Positions 22,311 to 32,765 of a stretch of 64,000 nt of DNA are shown here, piece after piece (positions within the stretch are counted from its first letter, which is position 1; each line of letters starts with the position of its first letter). Origin of the DNA: Vagococcus penaei. Lineage in GTDB: Bacteria; Bacillota; Bacilli; Lactobacillales; Vagococcaceae. Location: assembly GCF_001998885.1 (NCBI RefSeq), contig NZ_CP019609.1, forward strand, positions 186,001-250,000. Reading direction: 5' to 3'. The translations under genes were made by a program, and so were the position numbers. The notes under the pieces were generated by a model. It was not told the origin of the DNA, ran no database searches, and saw only the letters and a list, made by a program, of their open reading frames with translations.

Positions 22311-24383
22311 CTACTTAACAATTAAGCGTTCTAAATTTGCAATTGACATTGATAGACTCGCAATCTTAGACAATTGATTTAATCGATTTTGTTTGATAGC
22401 CTCGTCATCTGCCATAACCATAGTATCTTCAAAATACGCTTCAATAAGCGGTGTCAGTTCTTGTAATTTAGTGAAACGCTCAGCCAATGATAATTCAGTA
22501 ACTTCATGTTCAATTTGTACCACAGCATGATACAAATCTTTCTCTGCAGTATTTTCGAACAAATCTGGATTAACACTAAATTGTTCCGCTGTATTTTTCG
22601 CTGAAAGATTTAAGACACGAGTTAGTGATTCAACAGCAGGTTTAAAATTGTGGTTTTCTGAGTGTTCTTTTAACAAATGAGCTACTTCAAACATTTTTGT
22701 GACATCGTCTTGCTTACTCTCGATAACTGCTTCAATAATATCGTGACGTAATTTTTTAGCAAGCAACCATTGTTTTACACGCGATTTCATGAAAGCTGGA
22801 ATATGTCTTTCCTCATCAGATAATTCAATTCCAAAAACTGCTTGATTTTGATTAATCAATGTTTGGATATCTGTTTCAATTGCTCCAATAGGGAATGACC
22901 ATTTTTTATCTTCTAAAATTCGAATAATTCCATAAGCTTGACGTCTAAGTGCATACGGATCATTTGACCCCTTAGGTACCAATCCAACTGTAAAGAAGGT
23001 CATTAGACTATCTAATTTATCTGCTATTGCTAAGACTGCGCCAATATTAGAAACAGGCAACTCGCTATCACTAGAATTAGGCAAATAATGTTCTCTAATA
23101 GCTTGAGCAACAGTTTCCTTCTCACCGTGAATAAGTGCATATTTCTCACCAATAATCCCTTGTAATTCTGGGAATTCATTTACCATATTTGTCATTAAAT
23201 CAAATTTATAAATGTCGCTAGCTCGTTTTAAGTCAGTTAATTCTTCTTGTGTTAAACCAACTTTTTGACCAATCACTTGTGAAATTAACGAAACACGCTG
23301 CATTTTTTCATAGATTGACCCAATTTTAACATGGAATGTCACATTTTTTAATTTATCAACACATGACTCGATACTTAATTTTAAGTCTTCATTATAGAAA
23401 AATTCAGCATCTTCTAAACGTGCACGTAATACTTTTTCATTTCCACGAGCAACATTGTCAATAAATTCGGTATTACCATTTCTAACAGCCACAAAATGAT
23501 TTTGCAGTTGATGCTCTTGATTAAGTACTTCAAAGTAACGTTGATGCTCTTTCATTGATGTTATTAGCACTTCAGATGGTATTACTAAGTACTTATCATC
23601 AAAGGTACCAACAAACGCTGTTGGATACTCAACAATATTATTAACCTCTTCTAATAAATTAGTATCTAAAGGAACAATCCATTGATTGTCGCTCTCAATT
23701 TTCTTAATTTGTTGCTCAATTAATGCTTTACGTTTAATCGGATCAACTAATACAAATTCTTTTTCTAACTGCTTTTCATAATCAGCAGCATGTGTAATCA
23801 TTGTACTTTGACCTAAGAAACGGTGTCCACGACTTACACGATCACTTGGGATATCAAAAATTGACATTGGGATTACCTGATTATCAAGTAAGGCAACAAT
23901 CCAATGTACAGGTCGAATAAATTTGTAACTGAAATCTGCCCAATGCATTGAAACTGGGAAAGTCATCGCTTCGACGATTGAAGATAGTCCAGGTAGAATA
24001 TCAGCAACTTGCTGCCCTTTTTCTTGCTTTATAGCATAAACATAGTCAACACCTTTTAATTCTTCGAAAAACAAATCATCCGCTGTGACACCTTGGCCAC
24101 GAGCAAAACCAAGAGCAGCTTTTGACCAATTTCCGTCTGTATCCAAGGCAATTTTTTTAGCTGGACCTTTAGCTTTTTCAGAAATATCCGTTTGCTTATC
24201 TGCTAAATCATTTACTCGAATTGCTAAGCGTCTAGGAGTTGAAAAAGCATCAATTGATGAAAAAGTTAAACGATGATCATTTAAAAAATCAGTTACTCGC
24301 TCAACTAATTGATTCATACTCGGGGTTACTAAATGAGCGGGAACTTCTTCTAAACCGACTTCTAATAAAAATTGTTTTGTCAT
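22311..24383 (-). CDS. glyS: glycyl-tRNA synthetase beta subunit
   Basis: The tRNA-binding subunit of the bacterial alpha2-beta2 glycyl-tRNA synthetase. The 690-residue length is typical. The N-terminus LLEVGLEEVPA and the segment RPVHWIVALL (near 155) are conserved, as is the HD-like region around residues 400-460. The C-terminus carries an anticodon-binding DALR-type domain. It starts one base after the glyQ stop, so the two subunits are translationally coupled and share the T-box upstream of glyQ. Confidence 0.97.
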   Translation of the reverse strand: MTKQFLLEVGLEEVPAHLVTPSMNQLVERVTDFLNDHRLTFSSIDAFSTPRRLAIRVNDLADKQTDISEKAKGPAKKIALDTDGNWSKAALGFARGQGVTADDLFFEELKGVDYVYAIKQEKGQQVADILPGLSSIVEAMTFPVSMHWADFSYKFIRPVHWIVALLDNQVIPMSIFDIPSDRVSRGHRFLGQSTMITHAADYEKQLEKEFVLVDPIKRKALIEQQIKKIESDNQWIVPLDTNLLEEVNNIVEYPTAFVGTFDDKYLVIPSEVLITSMKEHQRYFEVLNQEHQLQNHFVAVRNGNTEFIDNVARGNEKVLRARLEDAEFFYNEDLKLSIESCVDKLKNVTFHVKIGSIYEKMQRVSLISQVIGQKVGLTQEELTDLKRASDIYKFDLMTNMVNEFPELQGIIGEKYALIHGEKETVAQAIREHYLPNSSDSELPVSNIGAVLAIADKLDSLMTFFTVGLVPKGSNDPYALRRQAYGIIRILEDKKWSFPIGAIETDIQTLINQNQAVFGIELSDEERHIPAFMKSRVKQWLLAKKLRHDIIEAVIESKQDDVTKMFEVAHLLKEHSENHNFKPAVESLTRVLNLSAKNTAEQFSVNPDLFENTAEKDLYHAVVQIEHEVTELSLAERFTKLQELTPLIEAYFEDTMVMADDEAIKQNRLNQLSKIASLSMSIANLERLIVK

Positions 24384-24384
24384 C

Positions 24385-25284
24385 TTACGCTTCCTCCTCA
24401 GTTTTTTGTTGTAATAATGGGAATCCTAATTTTTCACGTTCTGCCACAAAGGTCTTCGCTAGCTCTCGCGCCATTTTACGAATACGTGATAAATATCCAG
24501 CACGTTCTGTTACTGAAACCGCACCACGAGCGTCCAACAAATTAAAAGCATGGCTACATTTTAAAACAAAGTCATAAGCTGGATGAACTAATCCTTTGTC
24601 AATACAACGTGTTGCTTCTGCTTCATACATATTAAATAAGTTTAACAACATCTCCTGATTACTTTCATCAAATGAATATACTGAATGTTCATATTCTGGT
24701 TGGACAAAAATTTCACCATATTTTACACCATGGGTCCACTCTAAGTCATATACACTTTCCACTTCTTGGATATAAGATGCTAAACGCTCTAACCCATAAG
24801 TCAACTCTGACGTAACTGGGCGACATTCTAGACCACCAACTTGTTGGAAATAAGTAAACTGAGTAATTTCCATTCCATCTAACCAAACTTCCCATCCTAA
24901 ACCAGCACAGCCCATAGAAGGATTTTCCCAATTATCTTCGACAAAACGAATATCATGTTGTAATGGATCAATTCCTAAAACTTTTAAACTATCTAAGTAC
25001 AACTCTTGGATATTTAAAGGTGATGGTTTCATTACCACCTGAAATTGATGATGTTGGTACAATCGGTTGGGATTATCACCATAGCGTCCATCAGCTGGAC
25101 GTCTTGACGGCTCCACGTAAGCCGCATTCCAAGGTTCTGGTCCAATAGCACGTAAAAAGGTATAAGGACTCATTGTTCCTGCACCTTTTTCGGTATCATA
25201 AGCTTGCATCAACATACAACCTTGTTCAGACCAATACTTTTGTAGCGCTAAAATCATTTCTTGCACAGTCAATTTCTGACTCAT
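24385..25284 (-). CDS. glyQ: glycyl-tRNA synthetase alpha subunit
   Basis: Catalytic class II subunit that activates glycine. Typical features include the [17 protein letters not shown] start, [13 protein letters not shown], the motif 2 region [17 protein letters not shown] and the [10 protein letters not shown] segment. The 299-residue length is normal. It is preceded by a T-box leader with terminator, so transcription should rise when glycine tRNA is uncharged. The ATG at 25284 follows AAAGGAGGAATTTTAA. Confidence 0.98.
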   Translation of the reverse strand: MSQKLTVQEMILALQKYWSEQGCMLMQAYDTEKGAGTMSPYTFLRAIGPEPWNAAYVEPSRRPADGRYGDNPNRLYQHHQFQVVMKPSPLNIQELYLDSLKVLGIDPLQHDIRFVEDNWENPSMGCAGLGWEVWLDGMEITQFTYFQQVGGLECRPVTSELTYGLERLASYIQEVESVYDLEWTHGVKYGEIFVQPEYEHSVYSFDESNQEMLLNLFNMYEAEATRCIDKGLVHPAYDFVLKCSHAFNLLDARGAVSVTERAGYLSRIRKMARELAKTFVAEREKLGFPLLQQKTEEEA

Positions 25285-25311
25285 TTAAAATTCCTCCTTT
25301 ATAATGTAAAC

Positions 25312-25522
25312 AAAAAGTCCCTATGTCTAATACTAAACGCATTAGACATAGGGACGATAAATCGCGGTTCCACCCTACTTCTGATAAATTCATCAGCAGC
25401 TTCATTAACTTTACTCAAGAGGGCCTTCATCATAATTATTAGTATATGGCTCACACTCACCCATACTCGCTAAAACTAACTCATCACAACTACTTATCTC
25501 TATCAACGTAAATGATTCAATT
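25312..25522 (-). promoter_or_regulatory. T-box riboswitch controlling glyQS
   Basis: On the minus strand the leader contains the T-box core AGGGTGGAACCGCG (within 25363-25384), an upstream stem I region with an AGCGAGTATGGG-type apical part, and a downstream terminator stem GTCCCTATGTCTAAT / ATTAGACATAGGGAC followed by TTTTT (25312-25355). The gene set makes a Gly specifier likely. A GGC at 25423-25425 lies where the specifier loop is expected, but I did not fold the RNA, so that codon assignment is tentative. Confidence 0.93.
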
Positions 25523-25528
25523 AAATTA

Positions 25529-25557
25529 ATCTTAATGATTGATTGATTGTTTGTCAA
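25529..25557 (-). promoter_or_regulatory. promoter of the glyQS T-box transcript
   Basis: TTGACA (25552-25557) and TAAGAT (25529-25534) with a 17-base spacer on the minus strand. The -35 overlaps the recO stop codon region. Confidence 0.7.
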
Positions 25558-26354
25558 TCATTTTTTTTCAAATCCGGTTTCAACACAGTCTCCCAGTTTT
25601 TCATTTGATCAATAAATTTTTTGCTTTTCAAGTGAATTCCTACATAATCCTCATACAAGGAATCAATCACCTGACGTATATCCGTCTTCGTTTCTTCTGA
25701 TAATTTAATTTGATTAATCTGATTATAGCTAATTGCCGAGAAAACTCGTAAAAAATGGACTGCACGACTATCAAAATGGCTTCGACGCTCATCTCGATGC
25801 CAATCATTTTCACATAGAATCCCGTGAAAACTATCTGAATAATCAAATTTACCTTGTGTTGCTCCACAGATAGCACATTTTCGCCAATTAATGGCAATTC
25901 CAAAGCGTTGCAATAGTTCGATTTCAAAAATGGACGTAATCACTTCAGCATCACGAGTCTCATTTAACAGTGATAATGCTTGTTTCGTAAAACCATATAA
26001 TGCTGGATCCGGCTGGTTATCTTCAATCGCAACATCAACCAAATTCAAAATATATGTAGCATAAGCCGAAATAAAAATGTCTTTTTGGATAGTAAAAAAC
26101 GGATGAACATCTTTCACACTATTTAAAAAAGACAACCCATCAGGTCGTAAATCCATAATGTAATTTGCTTCAGTAAATGGTTGGATAGCCGGATTTAACG
26201 GATTGTTTTTTTGATGGGCTCGTCTTACAAAAAACATGCGTTTACCATGTGTCTCAGTAAAAATCTTAACTAACTTATCTTTTTCACGATAATTTTTTGC
26301 GAATAATACCATACCACACGCTTCAATTTGCTGTCCCGTAATTTTCACCACCAT
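25554..26354 (-). CDS. recO: DNA repair protein RecO
   Basis: Recombination mediator that loads RecA on SSB-coated DNA together with RecF and RecR. The 266 residues comprise an N-terminal OB fold (ACGMVLFAKNYREKDKLVKI), a helical domain and a zinc finger around CAICGATQG and GILCEN (near 176-203). It follows era by 53 bases, the usual era-recO order, with a hairpin between. It ends inside the promoter of glyQS. Confidence 0.95.
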   Translation of the reverse strand: MVVKITGQQIEACGMVLFAKNYREKDKLVKIFTETHGKRMFFVRRAHQKNNPLNPAIQPFTEANYIMDLRPDGLSFLNSVKDVHPFFTIQKDIFISAYATYILNLVDVAIEDNQPDPALYGFTKQALSLLNETRDAEVITSIFEIELLQRFGIAINWRKCAICGATQGKFDYSDSFHGILCENDWHRDERRSHFDSRAVHFLRVFSAISYNQINQIKLSEETKTDIRQVIDSLYEDYVGIHLKSKKFIDQMKNWETVLKPDLKKND

Positions 26355-26373
26355 TTCTATTAATGAATGAAAG

Positions 26374-26398
26374 AAAACATGGGTCTCCCCATGTTTTC
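26374..26398 (-). terminator. hairpin between era and recO
   Basis: Stem GAAAACATGGG / CCCATGTTTTC followed on the minus strand by TTTC. The T-run is short, so it may only partly end transcription before recO. Confidence 0.5.
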
Positions 26399-26407
26399 AC
26401 AACGTGC

Positions 26408-27313
26408 TTAATAATCCATCTCACGGTACCCAAAATTTTGTAAGTCTTTGCGTTTATCACGCCAATTTTTTTGGACTTTTACCCATACTTCTAAAAAGAC
26501 TTTATTACCTAACAAGTTTTCAATATCTTTACGTGACCGTGTCCCAATCTCTTTTAGCATTTTACCACCTTTACCGATGATGATACCTTTTTGACTATCA
26601 CGTTCAACAATAATTGTTGCTTGAATATGAATTTTATCATATGGATCTCGTTGCATACTCTCAGTCACCACAGCCACCGAATGTGGTACTTCTTGTTCCG
26701 TTAATTGTAAGACTTTTTCACGGATTAATTCTGACACAATAAAATACTCAGGATGGTCAGTCACCATATCTTTAGGATAGTATTTTGGTCCCTCAGGCAT
26801 ATGGTCAATTAAAACATTTAAAAGATTCGGAACATTATTACCTTCAGTTGCAGAAATTGGTACAACTTCAGCAAAATCAAATTCTTGACGATAATCTTCA
26901 ATGATTGGTAATAACTCATCAGGGTGAACAGTATCAATTTTATTAATAACTAGGTAGACAGGAGCAGATACTTTGCGTAAACGCTCAATAATGAAATCAT
27001 CGCCCCGTCCACGTGGTTGGTCCGCACTAACCATGAATAAAATGACGTCAACTTCACGTAAAGCGCTATAAGCTGTCTCTACCATGAAATCACCTAATTT
27101 ACTTTTTGGCTTGTGAATTCCTGGTGTATCAATAAAAACTAATTGGGCCTCATCAGTCGTGTAGACCCCTTGAATTTTGTTTCTTGTTGTTTGAGCTTTG
27201 TCACTCATTATGGCAATTTTTTGTGCAACAATTCGATTTAATAACGTTGATTTTCCAACGTTAGGACGCCCGATAATGGCAACAAAGCCTGATTTAAATG
27301 ATGAGTCAGTCAA
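26408..27313 (-). CDS. era: GTPase Era
   Basis: Ribosome-assembly GTPase that binds the 3' end of 16S rRNA. The GTPase motifs are clear: G1 GRPNVGKS, G3 DTPGIH, G4 NKID (near 120). A C-terminal KH domain includes [11 protein letters not shown]. The 301-residue length is normal. The start is TTG at 27313 with AGGAGG nine bases upstream. It is downstream of dgkA and ybeY, the standard Firmicute order. Confidence 0.97.
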   Translation of the reverse strand: MTDSSFKSGFVAIIGRPNVGKSTLLNRIVAQKIAIMSDKAQTTRNKIQGVYTTDEAQLVFIDTPGIHKPKSKLGDFMVETAYSALREVDVILFMVSADQPRGRGDDFIIERLRKVSAPVYLVINKIDTVHPDELLPIIEDYRQEFDFAEVVPISATEGNNVPNLLNVLIDHMPEGPKYYPKDMVTDHPEYFIVSELIREKVLQLTEQEVPHSVAVVTESMQRDPYDKIHIQATIIVERDSQKGIIIGKGGKMLKEIGTRSRKDIENLLGNKVFLEVWVKVQKNWRDKRKDLQNFGYREMDY

Positions 27314-27335
27314 TTGCTTATTCCTCCTAATAAAT

Positions 27336-27740
27336 TTAGTTGATTAATTTTAACAGTGTAAAACATTTTGGTAAAAAAATGATGATACCAACTATTAACG
27401 CATATAGAGAGATGATTAAAACCGCTCCTGCAGCGATATCTTTGGCTTTTTTAGCTAACGGATGATACGTTTGGTTTGTCACTAAATCGACAGTTGTTTC
27501 AATCGCGGTATTAAGCATTTCAGCAAATAGTACTAAGCCAATACAACTGATTAAAAAAAGCCACTCAATTCGTGATACTTGAAAAACAAAGCCAAGTACT
27601 AATACTATTACGCCTAAAATCAAGTGATAACGCATATTACGTTCGGATTTGATTGTACAGCGAATACCATTTAGCGCATAATAAATAGCTTGATAAATGT
27701 GTTGATTTTTTTTGATTTGGGGTTTATCTTTTAAGACCAT
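27336..27740 (-). CDS. dgkA: undecaprenol/diacylglycerol kinase (DgkA family)
   Basis: Small integral membrane kinase. In Gram-positives it mainly phosphorylates undecaprenol. Three membrane helices lie after residue 35, with the conserved stretch [14 protein letters not shown] carrying the catalytic Glu and the ExxNTxxE motif. I use ATG 27740 (MVLKDKPQ), which gives 134 residues and overlaps the end of ybeY by 17 bases. An upstream TTG at 27770 would add ten residues without family support. Confidence 0.93.
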   Translation of the reverse strand: MVLKDKPQIKKNQHIYQAIYYALNGIRCTIKSERNMRYHLILGVIVLVLGFVFQVSRIEWLFLISCIGLVLFAEMLNTAIETTVDLVTNQTYHPLAKKAKDIAAGAVLIISLYALIVGIIIFLPKCFTLLKLIN

Positions 27741-28200
27741 ACTCGGCCAAAATCTTTCGTTGTAAATCAAACATTTCTTTTTCTTCGTCTTCAGTCAGAT
27801 GATCGTAACCATTTAAATGAAGAAAACCATGGACAACCAGAAAGCCTAGCTCACGCTCAAATGAGTGTTTGTATTCCGTAGCCTGCTCAACAATTTTATC
27901 AAAAGATACAATGATATCCCCGATATTTCGAGGAATATCAAAATCATCCCATTCAATCGCTAGCTCATCATCTGTTTCATCCTCAATCGCAAAACTAATC
28001 ACATCCGTTGGCATGTCTTTTTCCCGATACGTTCGATTAATTTCTTGAATTGCTGCATTATCGACAAAAGTAACAGACATTTCCGTATCTTCAGCTAAAT
28101 TTAATTCTGGTTGTTTTGATGCAAAGTCTAAAAGGTTTAAGACTAATTGGTGTTGTTCATCAGTTAGATACGCTGATTCATCAATTAAAGTAATCTCCAT
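27724..28200 (-). CDS. ybeY: endoribonuclease YbeY
   Basis: Metal-dependent RNase for 16S rRNA 3'-end maturation and ribosome quality control. The zinc motif HGFLHLNGYDH (near 124-134) is intact and the 158-residue length is typical. It lies two bases after the pgpH open frame and overlaps dgkA, so it belongs to the phoH-pgpH-ybeY-dgkA-era unit. Confidence 0.97.
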   Translation of the reverse strand: MEITLIDESAYLTDEQHQLVLNLLDFASKQPELNLAEDTEMSVTFVDNAAIQEINRTYREKDMPTDVISFAIEDETDDELAIEWDDFDIPRNIGDIIVSFDKIVEQATEYKHSFERELGFLVVHGFLHLNGYDHLTEDEEKEMFDLQRKILAEYGLKR

Positions 28201-28202
28201 AG

Positions 28203-30397
28203 TTAAATCTCTCTCTCTTCTTGTTCTTGTTTCATTTTTACTGCTTCTGATTTCATTTTTGGATACTTAATTCGTGAGTGGAAAGTACTACATAGTCCAT
28301 TAACAATTGAATTTTCAATAATCTTCAACTCTTTCAAAGTTAATCCCGAATCCACTAACTGACCATCTTCTATACGTGATTGAATTAGATTATGGACAAA
28401 CTCACGGATTTTTTCGTTGGTTGGATGATCCATTGCGCGAACGGCAGCTTCAGAGCTATCTGCAATATTCACAATACCAGCCTCTCGACTCTGTGGAATT
28501 GGTCCAGGGTAACGAAATGAAGACTCTTGTGTATCAGCATTCCGCTCTTGTTCTTTAATATAAAAATATTTCATTAACGTTGTACCATGATGCTGTTGAC
28601 AAACATCAATAACAAATTGGGGCATTTTAGCATCTTTAAGAATCTTTACACCATCAGTTACATGTCCAAAAATAATTTCTTTACTATCCGATGGTAATAA
28701 GAAATTATGAGGATTATCTGCACCATCTGGTAAATTTTCAACGAAAAAGTTAGCATGCTTTATTTTTCCAATATCGTGATAATAGCAAGCAACACGTGTT
28801 AATAAAGACCGCCCACCAATTTCAGCAACCGCATTCGCACTTAAACTAGCAACCATCATACTATGATGATAAGTTCCTGGTGCTTCTTCTAATAATCGTT
28901 TTAACAATGGATGATTTGGATTACTCAACTCATTTAAAACAATGACGCTATCATCATTAACCACCAATTCAATATATGGGTACAAACCTATTGATAAAAC
29001 GAATGAGAACAGTCCGCTAGCACCAGCCATAAAAATATTTGTGACAGTTTTGCTATCCGTAATTCCCATGCCTTGATAGGATGTCAGAACTAAAACAAAA
29101 AGAATAGGTAAAATCATTAACAAAAATGAAGCGGACTTAAGTTGACTATTTATTCTTTTTCGACTTAAGAAACTAGCGATACTACCACAGAAAACGTAAA
29201 ATAAGCAAATCATTAATAATGAGGTCGTTCCAGCAAATCGATAAAAAATAAAAATCGAAAAAATCGCTTGAAAGAGAGTTAAGGTCAAACTCCACTTACG
29301 ATTAATAAACAAACCAACCATTAATGGCGCAAATGCTGCAGGGTAAATCAAAGCAACAGTACTTAAACCATCCTTTTGGAATAGGTATAACATTTTCATT
29401 AATATCACAGAGAATAAAATTGCAGTAGCATACAAGGTTAGAATCCGATTACGCTTGCTTTCTTCTTCATTTTTTAAAATATAAGAGATGATAATAGTCT
29501 GTAATAATAACGTAAATACAACAGATATAATTGGATAAATTGATGTTGATTGATTATTTAATCCTAATAATACAATTTTTTCCATCGCCTTAGAATCAAT
29601 TTGCTCACCTTCGCGTACAATAATTTCACCTTGGTAAATCATGACAGGTTGTGTATTGTTCTTGGCACTTTCCTTCATCTTTTCAGTTGCCTTTTCATTT
29701 GCAACTTCATTAATGACAATCGTTCGATCAACAATGCTTTTTAGTAACTGTTGAAGTGAACTTGATAAATTCAAATATTGAATCCGATCAGTAGCAGAAT
29801 TTTTTTCCATTTGCAAAGTTGAATTACGAATTTTTTTGCCATAACCGTTTTAACCAAGTCACGACTTTCCGCTTCTAATTGCTTTAAGTCATCAGATGAT
29901 AATTCTAACAACTGTTCATAAAAACGGTCCGGGTATGTTTGAAAATAAGCAATATCACTTTGGTTTAACTTTTCAAATTTTGATTTTAATAAAGGAAGTT
30001 TTTCATCAACACTGAGACGATTGACACTATTTTTATCTTTTGCCTTCTCTAAATCCTCTTTGTATTTCGTTTCTGTTTCTCCATTAACTTCTTTGACCAT
30101 CGAAAAAAGGCTACCGACTAGTGCAACTTGCTGATCTGCTTTATTAGAATCATACGTATATTCAGGTGACACACTTTCCATCGCTAACCGTTGTTTTTCT
30201 TCAGTTTCTACTTTATTTTCGATTGTTTTATTAGCCCTGATTGTTTCTTCTGCTAATTGTCCAACCTTAAAATCAACTTGCTTGTGTCGAACACTACCTA
30301 ATATGACAAAAAATAATACAATGACCAAAACAGTCAAAACCGCGGGAACATACTTCTTACCCATTTTTTCAGGTATTTGTCGAACGTTCAAAGTCAT
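28203..30397 (-). pseudogene. pgpH: HD-domain c-di-AMP phosphodiesterase PgpH, split by a frameshift
   Basis: Two reading frames, 29771-30397 (208 residues) and 28203-29816 (537 residues), together encode one 7TMR-HD protein of about 731 residues. The first has the N-terminal helix and extracellular 7TMR-HDED domain. The second has seven membrane helices and the HD domain (YYHDIGK, GHVTDGVKIL, HHGTT). The frame changes at a run of seven A on the minus strand (29831-29837). A -1 shift there, or an eighth A, restores ATT CGT AAT and full continuity. PgpH hydrolyses the essential second messenger c-di-AMP. The cause may be sequence error, a real mutation, or slippage. Confidence 0.9.
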
Positions 30398-30422
30398 GAA
30401 TTAGACCTCCTAACTTATGTCC

Positions 30423-31385
30423 TTATCTATCCTTTTCATAAGCTCTAATAATCTCAGCGACAACTGGGTGACGGACGACGTCTTCAGCGGTAAACTCTAT
30501 AAATGTAATTTTATTTAGTCCTTTTAAAAGTTGTTCAGCTTTAATTAAACCACTCGCAACTTTAGAAGGTAAATCAATTTGCGTTTTATCACCATTAACA
30601 ATCATTTTTGATCCATAACCAAGTCTAGTTAAGAACATTTTCATTTGTGCATTAGTGGTATTTTGCGCTTCATCCAAAATAACAAATGCTTTATCTAGAG
30701 TCCGACCACGCATATAGGCTAACGGCGCGATTTCAATAACTCCACGCTCCATTAAACGAGCAGTGTGCTCCATACCTAAAATTTGATACAACGCATCATA
30801 GACAGGCCGTAAATAAGGATTTACTTTTTCTTGTAAGTCACCAGGTAAAAATCCAAGGTTTTCGCCTGCTTCAACTGCAGGTCTCGTCAAGATAATTTTA
30901 TCGACTTGACCATTTTTCAAAGCAGCGACTGCCATAACAACAGCTAAAAAAGTTTTTCCCGTTCCAGCAGGACCAATACCAAATACAACATCGTTTTTCT
31001 TTATCGCATCAATATAAGCTTTCTGACTAGCATTTTTAATGCGAATCGAATTACCTTTAGCATCTTTAATTAAAGAAACTTCATATAAATTCAAAAATGC
31101 TCCCAAATTATCGGATTGACTCATCTTAATTGCAGTTATCACATCTTGTTGATTAATTTTATGACTTCGCTTTATTAATTCCATTAAAGCCCCTAAAATG
31201 CGATGTGCTTGGTCAACCTTTGAAGAGGCTCCTTCGATATGGATGACTTCACCACGACTAGAAATTGATACCGTTAAGTAATCCTCTAATAACGTTAAGT
31301 GCGCATCTTGTAAACCAAATAATTCATTTAAATCAACGTGATTATCGATAACGATATCGATTGCTTTATTATCTTCATTAATCAA
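30423..31385 (-). CDS. phoH: PhoH-like ATPase (PhoL)
   Basis: P-loop protein of the PhoH family, associated with YbeY and RNA metabolism. Walker A is GIGPAGTGKT (near 137-146), Walker B is FVILDEAQNT. The N-terminal extension carries a KH-like domain. I chose TTG at 31385 (LINEDNKAI), which has AAGGAG nine bases upstream and gives 320 residues, the size of Bacillus PhoH. The longer frame back to 31460 has no ribosome site and odd sequence. Confidence 0.93.
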   Translation of the reverse strand: MINEDNKAIDIVIDNHVDLNELFGLQDAHLTLLEDYLTVSISSRGEVIHIEGASSKVDQAHRILGALMELIKRSHKINQQDVITAIKMSQSDNLGAFLNLYEVSLIKDAKGNSIRIKNASQKAYIDAIKKNDVVFGIGPAGTGKTFLAVVMAVAALKNGQVDKIILTRPAVEAGENLGFLPGDLQEKVNPYLRPVYDALYQILGMEHTARLMERGVIEIAPLAYMRGRTLDKAFVILDEAQNTTNAQMKMFLTRLGYGSKMIVNGDKTQIDLPSKVASGLIKAEQLLKGLNKITFIEFTAEDVVRHPVVAEIIRAYEKDR

Positions 31386-31458
31386 TAAGTGACACTCCTT
31401 TTCTATCCTACACTTGTAAATAATACCACATATCTTGAATAACACCAACAATTGCAAC

Positions 31459-31489
31459 AAAAAAAACGATGAGTAAACTCACCGTTTTT
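31459..31489 (-). terminator. intrinsic terminator after yqeY
   Basis: Stem AAAAACGGTGAG / CTCATCGTTTTT with a 4-base loop, followed on the minus strand by TTTTTTT. Confidence 0.85.
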
Positions 31490-31493
31490 AGGA

Positions 31494-31937
31494 TTATGAT
31501 ATTAATTCTTTCACTAAAGCGTTGACCTGTTGACCATCAGCTTTTCCTTTAACTTGAGGCATAACCAACCCCATCACTTGACCAAAATCTTTCATAGATG
31601 TCGCACCTGAAGTTTTAACAGCTGCCGCTATTATATCTCGCAGTTCAGCATCCGTTAATTGTTTTGGCATGTATCGTGAAACAACGTTAATTTCTCCTTG
31701 AACTTTCTCAACTAAATCTTGACGATTCGCTTTTTCAAATTCGTGAAGAGATTCTTTTCTTTGCTTCATTTCTCGTGACAAAACGGTTAATTCTTCCTCA
31801 GGACTTAGAGCTGTTCCTTTTTTAATTTCATCATTTTGTATTGCTGATTTCATTAATCTAAGAACAGAAAGCGTCTCCTTGTCTTGACTTTTCATCGCTA
31901 CTTTTATATCACTATTTAAATTGCTTAACAGTGTCAT
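31494..31937 (-). CDS. yqeY: GatB/YqeY domain protein
   Basis: Small helical protein of about 147 residues that is homologous to the tRNA-contacting tail of GatB; its exact role is unknown. The family start is MTLLSNLNSDIKVAMK, so I use ATG 31937 rather than the upstream ATG 31955. Both have weak ribosome sites. It directly follows rpsU, as in Bacillus, and is closed by a terminator that separates it from phoH. Confidence 0.92.
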   Translation of the reverse strand: MTLLSNLNSDIKVAMKSQDKETLSVLRLMKSAIQNDEIKKGTALSPEEELTVLSREMKQRKESLHEFEKANRQDLVEKVQGEINVVSRYMPKQLTDAELRDIIAAAVKTSGATSMKDFGQVMGLVMPQVKGKADGQQVNALVKELIS

Positions 31938-31960
31938 AATATCAGATCCATTCATTAAAA

Positions 31961-32137
31961 CTAGTATTTTTTACGTTTTCTTGCAGCTTCAGACTTTTTC
32001 TTACGCTTAACACTTGGTTTTTCGTAGAACTCACGCTTACGGTACTCTTGTAAGGTACCAGTTTTTGAAACGGAACGTTTGAAGCGACGAAGAGCGTCAT
32101 CTAATGATTCGTTTTTACGAACAACAGTTTTTGACAT
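31961..32137 (-). CDS. rpsU: 30S ribosomal protein S21
   Basis: Basic 58-residue small-subunit protein that helps initiation near the 16S 3' end. The sequence starts [20 protein letters not shown] and ends in [13 protein letters not shown], typical for the family. The ATG at 32137 follows GGAGGGAGG. An in-frame extension upstream is not part of the family. It is the first gene of the rpsU-yqeY pair. Confidence 0.98.
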   Translation of the reverse strand: MSKTVVRKNESLDDALRRFKRSVSKTGTLQEYRKREFYEKPSVKRKKKSEAARKRKKY

Positions 32138-32250
32138 ATAAATCCCTCCCTCCAAACTATGTGGTAACCGTTTTTTATATAATAAATTAAACAAAAAACT
32201 GTTCGTTATATATTATAACTTAGTTAAGTAAACTCCGTCAACACCGACTT

Positions 32251-32682
32251 TCATTTTTTTGCACATTTATCACATTTTCCTAAGATTTCAAAGCGGTGAC
32301 TCTCAATAATACAGCCAGGTAATTGCTCTTTAAAAAAATCCATCGGGCACAAATTAAGTTCTCTTGTAGCCCCACACTCTGTACAAATAAAGTGATGATG
32401 GTGATGTTGATGGGCACACGTATCACAATGAAACCGGTACTTTTTTTCGCCATTTAATTCTGTTTCTTCTAAAATACCTAATTGGCTAAAATCACGCAAA
32501 TTACGATAAACTGTGTCGTAACTCATCCCTTGATATTGCTGATTCATCCATTCGAATACTTCTAGCGCGCCCACATAACGATCTTCTTCAGCAAGAAACG
32601 TTAAAATATCAACTCGGCGTTTAGTATATTTAAATCCTTGATCTTTCATTAGTTGCATTGCTAAATCTATTTTATGTTGCAT
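32251..32682 (-). CDS. zur: zinc uptake regulator Zur (Fur family)
   Basis: Metal-dependent repressor. The winged helix at the N-terminus includes GFKYTKRRVDIL and the recognition helix MSYDTVYRNL. The dimerisation domain has a His cluster (CAHQHHHHHFICTECG) and a second CxxC pair (CDKC) for structural zinc. The similarity to Bacillus Zur (GILEETELNGEKKYRF, LNLCPMDF, HRFEILGKCDKC) is strong, and the window has a separate Fur gene. ATG 32682 (MQHKID) gives 143 residues. It is divergent from ppsR. No Zur box is obvious by eye. Confidence 0.88.
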   Translation of the reverse strand: MQHKIDLAMQLMKDQGFKYTKRRVDILTFLAEEDRYVGALEVFEWMNQQYQGMSYDTVYRNLRDFSQLGILEETELNGEKKYRFHCDTCAHQHHHHHFICTECGATRELNLCPMDFFKEQLPGCIIESHRFEILGKCDKCAKK

Positions 32683-32765
32683 ACTGACCACTTCCACTTA
32701 CTAATTATTTATGTTTATTATATGCTATAATAATATAAAAGTAAAAACTTGAAAGGTTTGTAGCT

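Noticed and set aside
32703-32731. Promoter for ppsR at TATAAT 32726-32731
   Set aside because: The -10 is good but no acceptable -35 lies at 16-18 bases, so it is not listed as a feature.
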